Counted from the stretch's first letter, positions 1-11,570 are shown. The stretch is DNA of 64,000 nt from Synaphobranchus kaupii (GCA_029718625.1 CM056376.1:116574263-116638262); one strand, 5' to 3'. A program made the numbers and translations. The notes: a model not told the origin generated them from the letters alone.

Positions 1-430
1 GAAAAAAAAAATTTGAGAATGCCTTGGTGAACAGTATTAGCGTAGATATTGATTGCTTATTTTAAACCAGCTCAATACATGTGCTAATAACTCTAGTAAA
101 AAGCTTTGATGAGGTATTGTTAATGCTACTGTTTACAGGGGTCCATTTGGGGGTGGGATGCAGGATGTCATCCCCTTTGTAAAACTGTCATCACCCCTTT
201 GACTCCCCCTTGTTGTAATGGTTTTCTGTGAGATCACAGACCCCATCCCCACTTTTATGCGAATGTCTATTAAATAGTGGTTACAAGACAGAGATTCCTG
301 AGCTTGGCTAAAAGAAAACAGCCCACACAAAGCGACAGTCGGTAATACCCCTACAATAAAAACATGACATGAGCCAAATTTTTCATCTTTTTAAACAAGC
401 TAAAATACGGCATTTGTCAACCACCTGCTT
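1..430. other. Non-coding, nothing recognised
   Basis: AT-rich sequence with no exon-like open frame, splice pair, tandem array or recognisable transposon end. Confidence 0.4.
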
Positions 431-1397
431 ACTTTACATTACATTAGTCATTTAGCAGACGCTTTTATCCAAAGCGACGTACAATAAGTGCATACAGAAA
501 CCTCATCGAAGTCACTACAGAACAGATAAGACAAAGCACATCCTTCCCATAATGTAGCAGCTATCCCTAGTAATGAACGTTGAATGTAGTTCACAGTAAG
601 CTGTGGGTAAATCAGCTATACTCCACTTCTATTCTAAATACTATTATAAAGTATAACAAACAGACAAGAAAACACAGGGAACTAGTACCATGATTAGGAC
701 CTAGATTAGAATATCAGTCAAGGTGGAGTCTGAAAAGGTGTGTCTTCAGGCCATGACGGAACTCAGGCAGGGTTAGAGTAGAATGTAGGGGAATGGGAAG
801 TTCATTCCACCACTGAGGACCTAGGGTGGAAAAGCTCCGCAGTCGGGACGAGCGAGAGCCGTTGACACGGAGGGGGGGAAGTGCAAGTCGCCCAGCTGTA
901 GAAGAGCGAAGTGGTCGAGCAGGAACATAGTTCTGGATTACGTCCTGCAGGTAGGCGGGGCCTGTCCTATTAGCTGCAGTGTAGGCCAGGGTCAGAACTT
1001 TGAACCTGATCCTGGCTGCAACTGGCAGCTAGTGGAGTGACCTCAGCAGGGGGGTTACATGGGAAAATTTCGGGAGGTTGAACACAAGCCGGGCAGCTGC
1101 ATTCTGGATCAGTTGAAGAGGCAGAATGGCGCAGGCTGGTAGGCTTGCGAGCAGGGAGTTGCAGTAGTCCAGGCGTGAGGTGACCATGGTCTGGACAAGA
1201 AGCTGGGTGGAGTAGGTGGTCAGGTACGGTCGAATACTCCTGATGTTGTACAGGAGGAACCTGCAGGACTGTGCCGTCACCCTGATGTGCTCTTTGAAGT
1301 CCAGCTGGTCATCCAGGACCACCCCCAGATTCCTTGCAGAGCGGGAGGCAGCCACCATGGTCCCATCAATGGTGATGGAGAGGTCATGTAGTGGGGA
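431..1397 (-). mobile_element. L2-like LINE, 5'-truncated copy
   Basis: Minus-strand remnant of a non-LTR retrotransposon. Its 3' tail lies at the low coordinates and holds the fish LINE/SINE tail word GGATAAAAGCGTCTGCTAAA (complement near 446-472), followed by short TAATG/TACATT repeats. The coding part (714-1395) resembles the region downstream of the reverse-transcriptase core of L2/Maui-type LINEs. Similarity stops near 1397, consistent with 5' truncation on insertion. The assignment to L2-like rather than another LINE clade rests on recognised protein words and was not tested by alignment. Confidence 0.75.
714..1395 (-). pseudogene. LINE ORF2 C-terminal fragment (reverse transcriptase thumb/tail region)
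   Basis: Read on the minus strand from about 1395 down, one frame gives the LINE words NLGVVLDDQLDF, TSRLDYCNSLLASLP, LQLIQNAAARLV and, further on, PQWWNELPIPL and LKTHLFRLHLD before a TGA at 714-716. The frame is broken once, by TAG at 1029-1031, where the family normally has a tryptophan (the L-H-W-L-P motif). This fits a single TGG-to-TAG change. Downstream of it the same frame resumes (LPVAARIRFKVL). The polymerase catalytic motifs are missing because the copy is 5'-truncated, so it cannot encode active enzyme. Confidence 0.75.
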
Positions 1398-1865
1398 TCA
1401 CTTCTGGTTACTTCTGGTATCACTACTGGTATTATTACTACTAAAAGTACTACTAAAGTAATGTAGCCACTGATAACATAATAATCACAGGACAACATAA
1501 TAAAATCTCCAACTGGTAACTTTTTCCTGATAAGAAAATTATTTATACATTATAAAGTGACCTTTAATTAAACCTATTGAAATAATTTCCAAGGTGGGAC
1601 AGAGTTTTTAATGTTGATTGGGTCGTTTAACTTTTTGTGTTTGTGACTGTAGTGTGTGAATTCATCTTGATTCCAGTCTCTCACGGCCAGAGTTACTAAA
1701 GGATTGTAACTTCTATAAGGTTGCTATAAGACTTCCCAGTCCCCGGTTTTTAAAAGGTTGCAATATCTACATCAGATTTACTAAATGTCGCAATGAGTCA
1801 AAATCGCTAGGATGTAAATTGCGTGGATAATGTCACCGTGCGACTTTCTTTTTGATGCATACTTA

Positions 1866-2635
1866 CAGTGCCCTCCACAATTATTGGCACCCCTGGTTAA
1901 GGGTTATAAAAAATTCCACCGTTTGGTGAATTAGCTTAATCTCACACTGAAAAAATGAGAACAATCCAACCTTTAATTGAAGTAAATTTATTCTGAGAAA
2001 AAAATAATCCCTCATCAAGAAATAATTATTTTTAACAAAACCATGTGTGCCACAATTATTGGCACCCCTGCATAAACTCCCAATGTAAAGCCAACAAAGA
2101 AACAACCCAGAAAAGAGGGTGAAACAGGCTCGAGACTCGAGCAGAAAAAGAAAGGAAAGACCTCTAGCTCGATAAACAAATGAGCTCCACGAAGAGGGAA
2201 TATGAAAAAGGTAAACAGAAGTTACTGCCTCAAAGAGGACAGATAGGCAAAAGGGGAAAGAACCAAGAAAAGAGCTAAATAAAAGGAAAGAAGGATCCTA
2301 CGGATCTAATCCTAACTCTTTAAACTGAGGAAGTTCCTACGTTTCTTTTAAACAAAAAAGAAATGTAGTCCTCCAGCTATACCGTTTACCTGGCTTAACG
2401 TGGCAAAGTATGACACAAAAGTGAGGAGCAAAGACGTTTTGTTGACGTTTGTTTTTGTTAAAAATAATAATTTCTTCACGAGGGATTTTTTTTTCTCAGA
2501 ATAAATTTACTTCTATTAAAGGTTGGATTTTTCTCATTTCTTCAGTGTGAGATTAAGCTAATTCGCCAAACGGTGAATTTTTTATAACCCTTTACTCACC
2601 TTTACCAGGGGTGCCAATAATAGTGGAGGGCACTG
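1866..2635. mobile_element. Tc1/mariner-type non-autonomous element with long TIRs
   Basis: Begins CAGTGCCCTCCACAATTATT and ends with the near-perfect reverse complement. TA lies on both sides (1864-1865 and 2636-2637), the expected Tc1/mariner target duplication. The inverted similarity extends about 170 bp inward on each side (roughly 1866-2040 against 2455-2635), far longer than simple mariner TIRs. A third copy of the terminal word CCACAATTATTGGCACCCCT sits internally at about 2049. No transposase frame remains in the middle. The same TIR is common in fish genomes. Confidence 0.85.
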
Positions 2636-2840
2636 TATGAATACCTGGAGTGACCGTGCTAAAACAGGGTGTAAATTAGGCCAATTTAGTATTCTGTCTA
2701 ATTTACTAAAGCATGCATTAATTGCGACTCTATTGTTTCAACTATTGAGTTCAATAGGAAAATGAGTCCGGAGAAACAACCCCTAAAGTGATCCATCCAT
2801 ATCTACTGCATATCTGGCAGCAGAGTGATAGTTTGAGGCT

Positions 2841-3007
2841 CGTTTGATATCTCAGACCCTTGATGACTTACAACCATTTAGCCAACCATGGGTTCCACGC
2901 TATTCCAGTGTAATTTACAGCTTAATCTAGTCCCACCACCCAATTCCCATAGAGCTTCATTCAAATGCAGAGAGGTTATAGTATCGCTTGTAAGAGTACC
3001 TGAAAAT
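2841..3007 (-). repeat. Dispersed repeat, copy A (partner at 10573-10740)
   Basis: This ~165-bp stretch recurs in reverse orientation at about 10573-10740. Shared words include GGCTCGTTTGATA, GATGACTTACA, CCATTTAGCCA and CAATTCCCATA, with scattered substitutions. No TIRs or coding capacity are visible. The class is unknown. The strand label only marks it as inverted relative to copy B. Confidence 0.7.
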
Positions 3008-3084
3008 AAGATATCAAGTCTTTTGATATCCTTTCATACCTAGTCATGATAGCATCACCTGTTTACCTGTGAAACTTCCCAGTC

Positions 3085-3300
3085 TTTTTTTGCCACTGTC
3101 CCAACTTTTTTTGGAACGTGTTGCAGGCATCGGAATTAGCGTATATTTACAAAAATCAATAAAGTTGATAAGGTAAATATCTTTTCTTTGTACTGTTTTC
3201 AATTAAATATATGTAAAAGATAATTTACAAATCACTGCTTTCTGCTTTTATGTGCATTTTACATACTACTGTCTCAACTTTTTTGGAATTGGGGTTTGTA
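3085..3300. mobile_element. Solo 3' end of a Tc1/mariner element
   Basis: Contains the subterminal phrase TTTTTTTGGAACGTGTTGCA and ends TTGGAATTGGGGTTTGTA, as in the right end of a widespread fish Tc1/mariner family whose TIR reads ACAAACCCC(A/G)(A/T)TTCC. A matching left end was not found upstream, so this is a truncated copy with no transposase. Confidence 0.6.
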
Positions 3301-3696
3301 ATTAACTAATCATGGTCTTCAATCAAAACCTTGTTAAGTAGAATCAGATGTCTTACTGCTGGGCTAAAACATGCACACACACCGGTCCTTTTCGGATAAG
3401 ATTCCCCACCCCTGTTTTAGAGCATACTGTAGTACAGTTTTGCACTATACATGACATCAGTAATTGAAGCCTCTGTATCTACAATTGACAATTTAGCCTT
3501 TCAGTAGGTGCTTTTACCTTTTTTGGCCACAAACTGCCACTATCAAGGTGCTTTTGCCTGAATACCAACATCATAAAGGGGGAGAAAGGTTAGATTATGT
3601 ATTTAATTAAATAGAAACAAAGTGTAGTCTGAAAAGGTCCATTGTTAAATGTTTGCAGAAGAGAGCCAGTGAATCTGTTGTCCACCACTGTGGGGA

Positions 3697-3841
3697 CAGG
3701 GGCAGACAAGAGCAGGGGCTGCGAGGAGCAGGGGCAGACAAGAGCAGGGGCAGACAAGAGCAGGGGCAGACAAGAGCAGGGCAGACAAGAGCAGGGGCAG
3801 ACAAGAGCAGGGGCAGACAAGAGCAGGGGCTGCGAGGAGCA
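3697..3841. repeat. 16-bp minisatellite
   Basis: About eight to nine tandem copies of GGGGCAGACAAGAGCA, one of them one base shorter. Variant units (GGGGCTGCGAGGAGCA) lie at both margins. It is G-rich on the + strand. Confidence 0.9.
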
Positions 3842-3916
3842 GCTGCCAGGCACTGAAAGAGATGGTAGAACCCACCGGATGAGAGGATGCTGAACAGAGA
3901 GGTCTGGTCGGAGTGT

Positions 3917-3939
3917 ATGGTGTGTGTGTTGGAGTGTAT

Positions 3940-3981
<42 letters not shown>

Positions 3982-3990
3982 GGAGTGTAT

Positions 3991-4035
<45 letters not shown>
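3917..4035. repeat. Interrupted (GT)n microsatellite
   Basis: Three GT runs are separated by the spacer TTGGAGTGTATGG or a close variant. The second and third runs are the longest. This is a compound microsatellite. Confidence 0.95.
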
Positions 4036-4036
<1 letters not shown>

Positions 4037-4104
4037 GGAGTGCATGGTGTGATCATTGTCTGTAGATAGGAAGGGGCAGCACCATGTGTGGCTTGGTATG
4101 CCAG

Positions 4105-4265
4105 GTTGAGAGATTTTAATTAAATGTGGGCAGCCAAGGAAGCCAGTGAAGGGTGTTCAAAAGTGGCATGTGAGAAATTACACATGTTAAAGCCTCGTTG
4201 GGTATCAGCATTCTGGGCCAGTTGCAGTGGCCTGATGGCAAAGGCCAGGGAAATCCAGCACCATA
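4105..4265 (-). repeat. Possible second L2/Maui-type LINE fragment
   Basis: Words such as GGAAGCCAGTGAAGGG, TTCTGGGCCAGTTGCA and GGCCTGATGGCA resemble the reverse complement of L2/Maui LINE coding sequence just 5' of its tail. Related traces around 3840-3900 suggest that the 16-bp and GT arrays grew inside the same old LINE copy. Substitutions are many, so this is tentative. Confidence 0.4.
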
Positions 4266-4527
4266 CACTGTATTTACATTCTTAAATTCTGAATTATAAA
4301 ACCAGGGACCTTTATTTTCTCCTTCATTTATGTTTTCACAACATTGCAACTGTTGAGAAATCTCCCTACTCCAGCTTTAATAATTATGACTAAATGTATA
4401 AAACTAATTAATTATATAGCCTCTGGAAACATAAAGTTGCTATTTTGAAGTTACGTGAAGTGTATTTCTTTTCTTCTTTTTTTTTTAAACCATGAACCTG
4501 TGAATGCCAGCCATTGGTCGTCAGTAG

Positions 4528-5315
4528 ACCCCATCATCAGGCCCAGACCCCATCATCAGACCCAGACCCCATCATCAGGCCCATACCTCATCATCAGGCC
4601 CAGACCCCATCATCAGGCCCAGACCCCATCATCAGACCCAGACCTCATCATCAGGCCCAGACCCCATCATCAGGCCCAGACCCCATCATCAGACCCAGAC
4701 CTCATCATCAGGCCCAGACCCCATCATCAGGCCCAGACCCCACCATCAGACCCAGACCCCATCATCAGGCCCAGACCCCATCATCAGACCCAGACCCCAT
4801 CATCAGGCCCAGAGCCCATCATCAGGCCCAGACCCCATCATCAGACCCAGACCCCATCATCAGACCCAGACCCCATCATCAGGCCCAGACCCCATCATCA
4901 GGCGCAGACCTCATCATCAGGCCCAGATCCCATCATCAGGCCCAGACCTCATCATCAGGCCCAGACCTCATCATCAGGCCCAGACCTCATCATCAGGCCC
5001 AGAACTCATCATCAGGCCCAGACCTCATCATCAGGCCCAGAACTCATCATCAGGCCCAGATCCCATCATCAGGCCCAGACCTCATCATCAGGCCCAGACC
5101 CCATCATCAGGCCCAGACCTCATCATCAGGCCCAGAACTCATCATCAGGCCCAGACCTCATCATCAGGCCCAGAACTCATCATCAGGCCCAGACCCCATC
5201 ATCAGGCCCAGACCTCATCATCAGGCCCAGACCCCATCATCAGGTCCAGACTCCATCATCAGGCCCAGACCCCATCATCAGGTCCAGACTCCATCATCAG
5301 GCCCAGACCCCATCA
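4528..5315. repeat. 19-bp minisatellite (about 41 copies)
   Basis: Tandem units of ACCCCATCATCAGGCCCAG with variants: ACCTCATC, AACTCATC, ATCCCATC, and CAGACC instead of CAGGCC. Nineteen is not divisible by three, so all three + frames translate to the same 19-residue cycle and stay open. This creates apparent proteins of 287 and 353 residues that I do not regard as genes. The array ends at GGGCCCAACCC near 5315. Confidence 0.95.
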
Positions 5316-7250
5316 TAGGGCCCAACCCTTATCACAGCCCCCCTGGCCTCAAATCCAACCAGAGGACACACCTGAGACTGTGCTCTGCATCTCTACACAT
5401 TTTCACAGAGGACCTCAGGGTGACTGCTGCTCATGTCAGTCCTACGGACAAGTGGATCACCACCAACGGTGCTCTCTCCAGTCCAGTGGCCGAGCTGAGA
5501 GAAACCAGCCAAGCATGCTCTTTTATAGCTATATCAGAAGAACACTGCAGTGAGATGCCAGAGTCATTGGCCTAAAAAAAGCTATTACATTACTCTTTTT
5601 TTTGTTGCTTGTTTCAATACGACCCCCCACCCCCCACCTCCCCGTGTTTGGATTTAAACTGAGTCAGATGTCCTGGAGTGAAAAAATAGAATCCTTTTAA
5701 ATGCAGATTTGTAATTAATTCTTCATGTTTAGTGAATTAAACATCTTTTAAAATGCAAAGACTGTTTTGTGAGAGTTGTAATTTTATTATGCTGCAGATA
5801 AAAGGAAACGAGCACCCCCACTACCCCGCACCCATCCAAACACACGCACACGCACACGCACAGATTCATTTCCTACTGAGGAAATGCAAAGTGGGTATGC
5901 TAATAGAAAACAATGCGGGTGGCAAGCTCATTCTCTGGGGGCCAGTCTGCGGGTGCCATTGTGGGGATGTAGAGGTAAGTTAACACAAAGCAGTTTTCGG
6001 GAAACAAAGGGAGGCAGCATAGAGTGATGCTGAATTTAAATCCGTGAGAGCATCTTATTAACCCCTCAGCAATGCACCCCTTTTAAAGAAAACACTGGCA
6101 AAAACAAAAAGTGCTTTTCTGGCTACACGGCACTACATAGCCTCATGCTGCAAGAATATTATAACATATTATATGTGAGAACATGGGTGGCCATGTAAGA
6201 CCTTCACACACCTATGTAATCAGGGCTCTCAATAAATGAATGAGAGAATATTCCATTACCATAATTACTCCAGCAGATCTCATGAAGGGGGTAAATTTTT
6301 TTTTGCCATTGTTCCATGAGCGATGCATTGTGTCCTTCGCAAATTAATAGGGTAAATTAAACGGCAAGCGTTTCCCTTCTCACTGGGACTAATGTGTTGC
6401 AATTTGACTCTGCAATTTTCTAATTGTGATTGCCAGTTTAATTTTACTCTTGGCTGTGCAACTAACAGTGTATAGTAATTAAAATGAATTGCACATGTTG
6501 CACCTCTATGATTTGCCCAACCCTGTATTTGAGCCATGATTTTATAATCCAAGGGATCCTCTATGCTCTGGCACAGGGTCAGGAGCCAATACCAGTGAAG
6601 AGCTGGGAGCCAATACCGGTGTGAAATTGAGAGCCAATATTACCATGGAGTCAGGATAGAATAGCGATTAGTTGGACCTAATACTGTGGTGGGGTATAGA
6701 TCCCCCTGGTGTTGGGGTCAAAATTCAATACCAGTATGGAGGTCAATGGATAAATGACTGTACTATAACATGGGGAGGCAGGGATCTAAGTGGGCGGGAC
6801 ATAATATATGTCTTATCGTGCCCCAGCGACCCCCCCCGCCCCCCCAATCAGGCATCTACAGTATGCATAAGGTGCACATGAAGTGTCCTCCTCAGACTCA
6901 GTGTGTATATGCGCTTACATGATGGATCATTTGAATGCCACAGCATACCTAAGAATTGTTGCTGACCATGTGCAATATATCGCAGTAAATTCAATTTCTA
7001 TAAAGCAATGTGTACCTGTCTGACAGACTGCTTTGCGAGACAAAACAAAGAAATCTGTGAATTTTGCTGAGCAAACTCAAATTCCATCATACATTTCACA
7101 ATGACATAAATTTGGCCAAAACTAATATATATTTTATATAATGGTAAAGCTTAAAACAAGTGACCAACTGAGTGTGGAGCAAGCTGGGCTGTGATTGGCC
7201 AGTTTCCCTGTCTCACTCTTTGATCTGCCTACATCTTGGGCTAGACTAGG
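5316..7250. other. Non-coding, no convincing gene
   Basis: Contains C-rich runs (5620-5645 and 6829-6846), a short (CACG)n-like run near 5840-5860, and a degenerate phrase 'gagccaatac' repeated three times at 6590-6640. No splice-bounded open frame or transposon ends were identified. Confidence 0.4.
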
Positions 7251-7254
7251 GAAT

Positions 7255-7560
7255 GATAAGTTATTTTTTTTATTTTTTTTATTTAACCTTTATTTATCCA
7301 GGTTAGTCTCGTGAGATAAAGTATCTCATTTTCAAGGGAGATCTGCAGCAGCTTACCCTATGTAAGAAACAAGGTTAATATTAGTTTAAATAAAACACAT
7401 CTTAAAATATTCAAATCAGGGCACAAATAGCAATAAGAGATAGATCAGGAATAACAATCACAACAGTCAGTCACCAGTTTCACAAACATCTTAAAAGCAG
7501 GAATAGACACCAAGTGAGTCAACTTTTAAGTGTTTTGGAGTGTATTCCAAGACCAGGCAA
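7255..7560. repeat. Dispersed fish repeat (TTTAACCTTTATTTATCCAG core)
   Basis: The phrases TTTAACCTTTATTTATCCAG and TCATTTTCAAGGGAGATCTG form the core of a dispersed repeat common in fish genomes, probably the 3' part of a retroelement in minus orientation. The copy is degenerate and its right limit is uncertain. A ~29-bp tandem duplication (ATTATATGTGT...AAAACCATGAG) follows at about 7640-7697. Confidence 0.5.
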
Positions 7561-8125
7561 GCGTGATAGTTAAAAGACTTTTTGCCTTGATCTATTCTAA
7601 TATTGGGCTTTGATAAAAGCAGATAGGACTGAGACCTGAGATTATATGTGTGTTTTGTAAAACCATGAGATTATATGTGTTTTTGTAAAACCATGAGTTA
7701 TCTCAGAACATGTGAAAGATAGGGAGGGGCAAACAGTTTATACTCAATAGCCATACAGAAAAATTTGAGTCAGCAAGACTTCACAGCAACATTCAGCAAG
7801 AACCCAAGACTTGACGAATACCTGACCCATCACCCTAGGGAAAAATGTAACTCGATGTAACATTGTTTAAAGAAACATTTATACTTTCTGGCCGTGTATT
7901 TTTCCCTTTTATGAGAGGCCAATAGTGCTGAGGCTTTGAGGGCACTTGCTCGTGTTTAGATTCAATTCCCAATGGTGTACACCTCACAGTAATGAAAAAC
8001 GCTTCCCTCTCTGCTTTTTAAGCGCACGGCACAAGTGGGCAAGACACTTTCTAATTTAGAGGAAATTTGAGAAAATGGTTCAATTCCTTTTTCCTCGGCA
8101 GTGTCTACGCGTCTCGTTCGGTTTG

Positions 8126-8150
8126 CCCCCCCCCCCCCCCCCGCCCCCCC
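8126..8150. repeat. Poly(C) tract
   Basis: An almost uninterrupted C run broken by one G. A complementary-type G run lies at about 8437-8450. Both are prone to length change and i-motif/G4 formation. Confidence 0.8.
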
Positions 8151-8154
8151 AAGG

Positions 8155-9330
8155 CCCTTGAGTGCAGACAAATGCAGGACGTTTACAGTCCACTGTAGGA
8201 ATTAGCTGATAGACATCGGCGGAGATAACTGAAAGCTTGCAGCATTAGGACTCGGGTGCACATTAATCTTTCCCAAATTAAAATCTGCGCCGGCGCGTTT
8301 AGGATTGAGGCCACCGTGGAGCAGCACAGCCTGACCGCCAGTTTTGATAAAACTGTTTAAAGAGAGGGGAGATTTAGATAAATTGCCCATGGTCTCACAA
8401 CATGCATCGGCAGCAGAGGGAGGTGTGTGTATGCGGGTGGGGGGGGGGGGGCAGGGTTGCAGGTTCGGTCTGTTAACCAGCATCACATGAACGCTGGGGG
8501 CTGTTTACATGAGCACTGTGGGGGTGTCAAGACCACAACAACATGATAACCTGCAGTTATTGATGCTGGGGACCAGAAAGCCATACTATCTGCATGTGTG
8601 CATATACGCTGTTGGCTGCAGGGTGGAGCTTTAGCTCACTCTGTGGTCTCCTCAAGCCACAGACTACAGACTTTTGTAAACATCATTGCTGTGTTCAGAG
8701 TATATCAAGATCACATGAAATTAGTAAAACAGGACCGTTAGAATTAGGGTTAAGATTTAGGTTGAGGGTCGCCTAAGAGTTAAAGAAAGCATAAAGTAAA
8801 GGATTAGGCTTGGCCAGACTCTCCTTGAGTTTAGTGCTGATTCCTAAAAGTAACTCCATACCCCGACGAAGAAAGGAAACTGCAGAAGGTAAGACAATCC
8901 TCTCCGCTTCAACATTCACTCCTTCACCTCCAACTGGTGAGACCGGAAGCCACAACAGTGTCAGCAGCATCAATGGCATCGAAATGCATGCTTGTTTCAC
9001 ACGTGATTTTAATTTAGCCAATAAAGGAAAAACGTGCAATTACTTCAAAAGAATGATGACAATAGCACGTTTATGGAAATGTATTAATTAAAATATGACC
9101 AAGCAAAAATGTCTCAAGCTTACTTACAGTATATACCTGTTATATAGCTGTTGTGTATGGAGTCACGGCTGTGGTGACTGGGGTTGATGCGTATGTGTGG
9201 GGTTATGACGTGTGTATCGAGGGACAGCCGTGTTGCCGTAAGTGTGTGTCTACTTCACAGTGGTATTTGATTCAGCTTAATATCTTTCTTCATGGCACAG
9301 TACACAGATGCAGGATACGTAAAGAATCAA
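8155..9330. other. Non-coding, no convincing gene
   Basis: Mixed-composition sequence. Several 60-95-codon open frames exist on both strands, but they lack splice context, compositional bias or recognisable domains. Confidence 0.35.
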
Positions 9331-9332
9331 GC

Positions 9333-9470
9333 TTATGGGCTGCCGGGTGGCACAATTTTAGTGCATGGATGGGCCCGACGGTCTGGTATTAATTCTCGAC
9401 TGTGCCAGCACCAATTGTGGTAAGAGTGCTGGTAAATACGATTGGGCCAAATTGGGGAGAAAATGGGGGA
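9333..9470. repeat. Possible SINE relic
   Basis: The phrases GGCTGCCGGGTGGCACAA, TAAGAGTGCTGGTAAA and CCAAATTGGGGAGAAAATGG resemble parts of fish SINEs. No intact A or B box was found. Tentative. Confidence 0.3.
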
Positions 9471-9672
9471 ACGCATAAAAACGAGTTTATTCACTGGTAT
9501 TCTATTACAAGGAATCTGGCAACCAAGCTGCGATATTCTTGTATAGGCTACTGCTTTAAGAAATTGCAATACAAATATTTTAATCATTAAAAAGCTAAGT
9601 TTCTGACATATATGAAGCATATACTCTCTACTGTTGAATGCATTCAAGAGATGAGCATGGTTCTGTTTAATA

Positions 9673-9885
9673 CCTTTATGGAAATGGAATATACTGAAAA
9701 TATATTGAAATACAATATATTATCAAGATATTGAAATACAATATATGAGAAACTGTATAAATGATTGCATCTTTATATATTACAATATATTACTTAATAC
9801 ACTGCTGTGGAATATATTCATCACTATATATTCAAAAAGGTACAAATATTTACAATATATTGCATTATATCCCATTTTCATAAGG
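9673..9885. mobile_element. AT-rich MITE-like inverted repeat
   Basis: The left end CCTTTATGGAAATGGAATAT is mirrored by the right end (reverse complement CCTTATGAAAATGGGATATA). The inside is dominated by ACAATATATTG-type words in both orientations, so the whole unit could fold on itself. No coding capacity. Confidence 0.6.
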
Positions 9886-10415
9886 GAAGCTGTCCAGTAA
9901 AGGTTAATCATGGCATATGTCACTGGCTAGCGAGATGTCACCAGTTGTCTGAAGTTATAAAACTAGTTAGACAGCAGTAAATGCTGAGTAGCCCTGCAGC
10001 CTGCATGAATGAAACAGGGCCAATTTAGTTGTTTTAGCTGGCTACACCAACATCCTTTTGAGCTAATTTAATCCAAAATTGAATGGCCTATACTTGAAGG
10101 AATGTTAGCTATCAAAGTCACAAAACAGGTTGGAGGGTTTAAATCCAAATATGATAGAACATGTAGAAATATAAATGAGCTTCCCACAGAACCTATATAC
10201 AGCTCTTAAAGCAGTATAATTCATATTGTGACTATTAGTACTGAGCAGGAGAGATAGTTTCCACATATATGTGGTGGCGATCAGGTTTTTAGGATATGTT
10301 CTATTGCCCAAATGCCATCACAGGTGTATCCTTATGTGTCCTAAATATAATGTCATCTATGCATCCGGCAATTGACTACTGTGATGAGTTATTATTGGCT
10401 GATACGGTGTAGATA

Positions 10416-10795
10416 CAGTGGTGCTAGAAAGTTTGTGAACCCTTTAGAATTTTCTGTATATCTGCATAAATTCGATCTAAAATGTGATCACACCTTCATC
10501 TAAGTCCTAAAACTTGATGAAGTGAACCCAGCTCAATAAAAAACATTATTTTTTTATAATTTATTTATTGAGCAAAATTTCAGGTACTGTTACAAGCAAT
10601 ACTATAAGCTCTCTGCATTTGAATGGATCTTTATGGGAATTGGGGGGTGAGACTAGATTCAGCTGTAAACTGGTACAGTATGGAACACATGACTGGCTAA
10701 ATGGCTGTAAGTCATCCAGGGTCTAAGGTATCAAACGAGCCCCAAACCACCCCAAAGAAAATTCTAAAGGGTTCACAAACTTTCTAGCACCACTG
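10416..10795. mobile_element. Tc1/mariner-type MITE carrying a nested repeat
   Basis: TIRs CAGTGGTGCTAGAAAGTTTG at the left and the exact complement (CTTTCTAGCACCACTG) at the right are flanked by TA (10414-10415 and 10796-10797). The inverted identity continues through GAACCCTTTAGAATTTTC. The interior 10573-10740 is a copy of the dispersed repeat also seen at 2841-3007 and is flanked by unrelated MITE sequence, so one element sits inside another. Confidence 0.85.
10573..10740 (+). repeat. Dispersed repeat, copy B (nested in MITE)
   Basis: Inverted partner of 2841-3007, matching along nearly its full length (TATGGGAATTGGGGGGTGAG, TGGCTAAATGGCTGTAAGTC and more). Its position inside a TA-bounded MITE dates it as the later insertion or as captured filler. 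Confidence 0.7.
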
Positions 10796-11364
10796 TAAAT
10801 CTTAACAGGAACCGTGTGGCCTTGAACATTTGTGATGATGTATTTGGTGGGAAAATTAAGGAGAGGCATAATAAGAATGAGAAAGTGAAGAAGCAGCAGA
10901 AAAGGAAGAAACACAAAGCAACAAGTTCATGGCTTTATTGCAAAGCTGTGTGAAGTTGGATTATCATTGCAGTTGCTTCTTTAGGAAACTCTGAAAAGTG
11001 CCATGCTGTTGGTGCTGAATAGGTATGGAGTATCTCCTGCCAAACACAGTAACTTGGGAGATGGTATAACTGCCACCCCAATTTAGCTTTGGAAGTCTTT
11101 TTTATCTTTTGATTGATCACATTTTAGGCTCCAATTGTAGGCCCCGAGTTCTTCAATTCCAGCCTGCTAGAAAATTATCCGCTAAATGGGGTAGAACCAC
11201 CAATATTCAGGGAGGGAAATTGCTGATTAAAGAAATAACTGACACCTGGATTATAGTTTTTTTTCTCACGCTTAAACATTTAGCACATTTTTCAGAACTC
11301 TTAATGCAATGTACAATACTGTGACATGAAAACACTGTGACGGAGCCTATCCTTTCATCCTAAC

Positions 11365-11570
11365 ATGCATTGCGGGAGAGGCAGGGTTACCCCCTTGACA
11401 GGTCACCAATCCATCGCAGCGCACACCCGCCATGCACTCGTACCTACAGTTAATTTGGAATCGCCAATTAACCTAACTGGCATGCCATTGGACAGTACCC
11501 TGAGGAAACCCATGTGGACACGGGGAGAACATACAAACTCCACACAGAAATGCCCTTGGCCAGAACTCGT
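11365..11570 (+). repeat. Dispersed fish repeat (ACACGGGGAGAACATRCAAA core)
   Basis: Holds in order GACAGGTCACCAATCCATCG, GAATCGCCAATTAACCTAAC, GAGGAAACCCATGTGGACAC and GGGGAGAACATACAAACTCC. This phrase series is found in a very abundant fish dispersed repeat. Several substitutions from the usual form indicate an old copy. Confidence 0.6.

Noticed and set aside
3590..4056. His/Thr-rich open frames of about 150 codons on the minus strand
   Set aside because: Translation of (GT)n and the 16-bp minisatellite.
4455..5575. Open frames of 287 and 353 codons
   Set aside because: They lie in the 19-bp array. All three frames give the same peptide cycle, so openness follows from unit length and not from coding.
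9333..9470. tRNA gene
   Set aside because: No cloverleaf or intact A/B boxes could be formed. At most it is a SINE relic.
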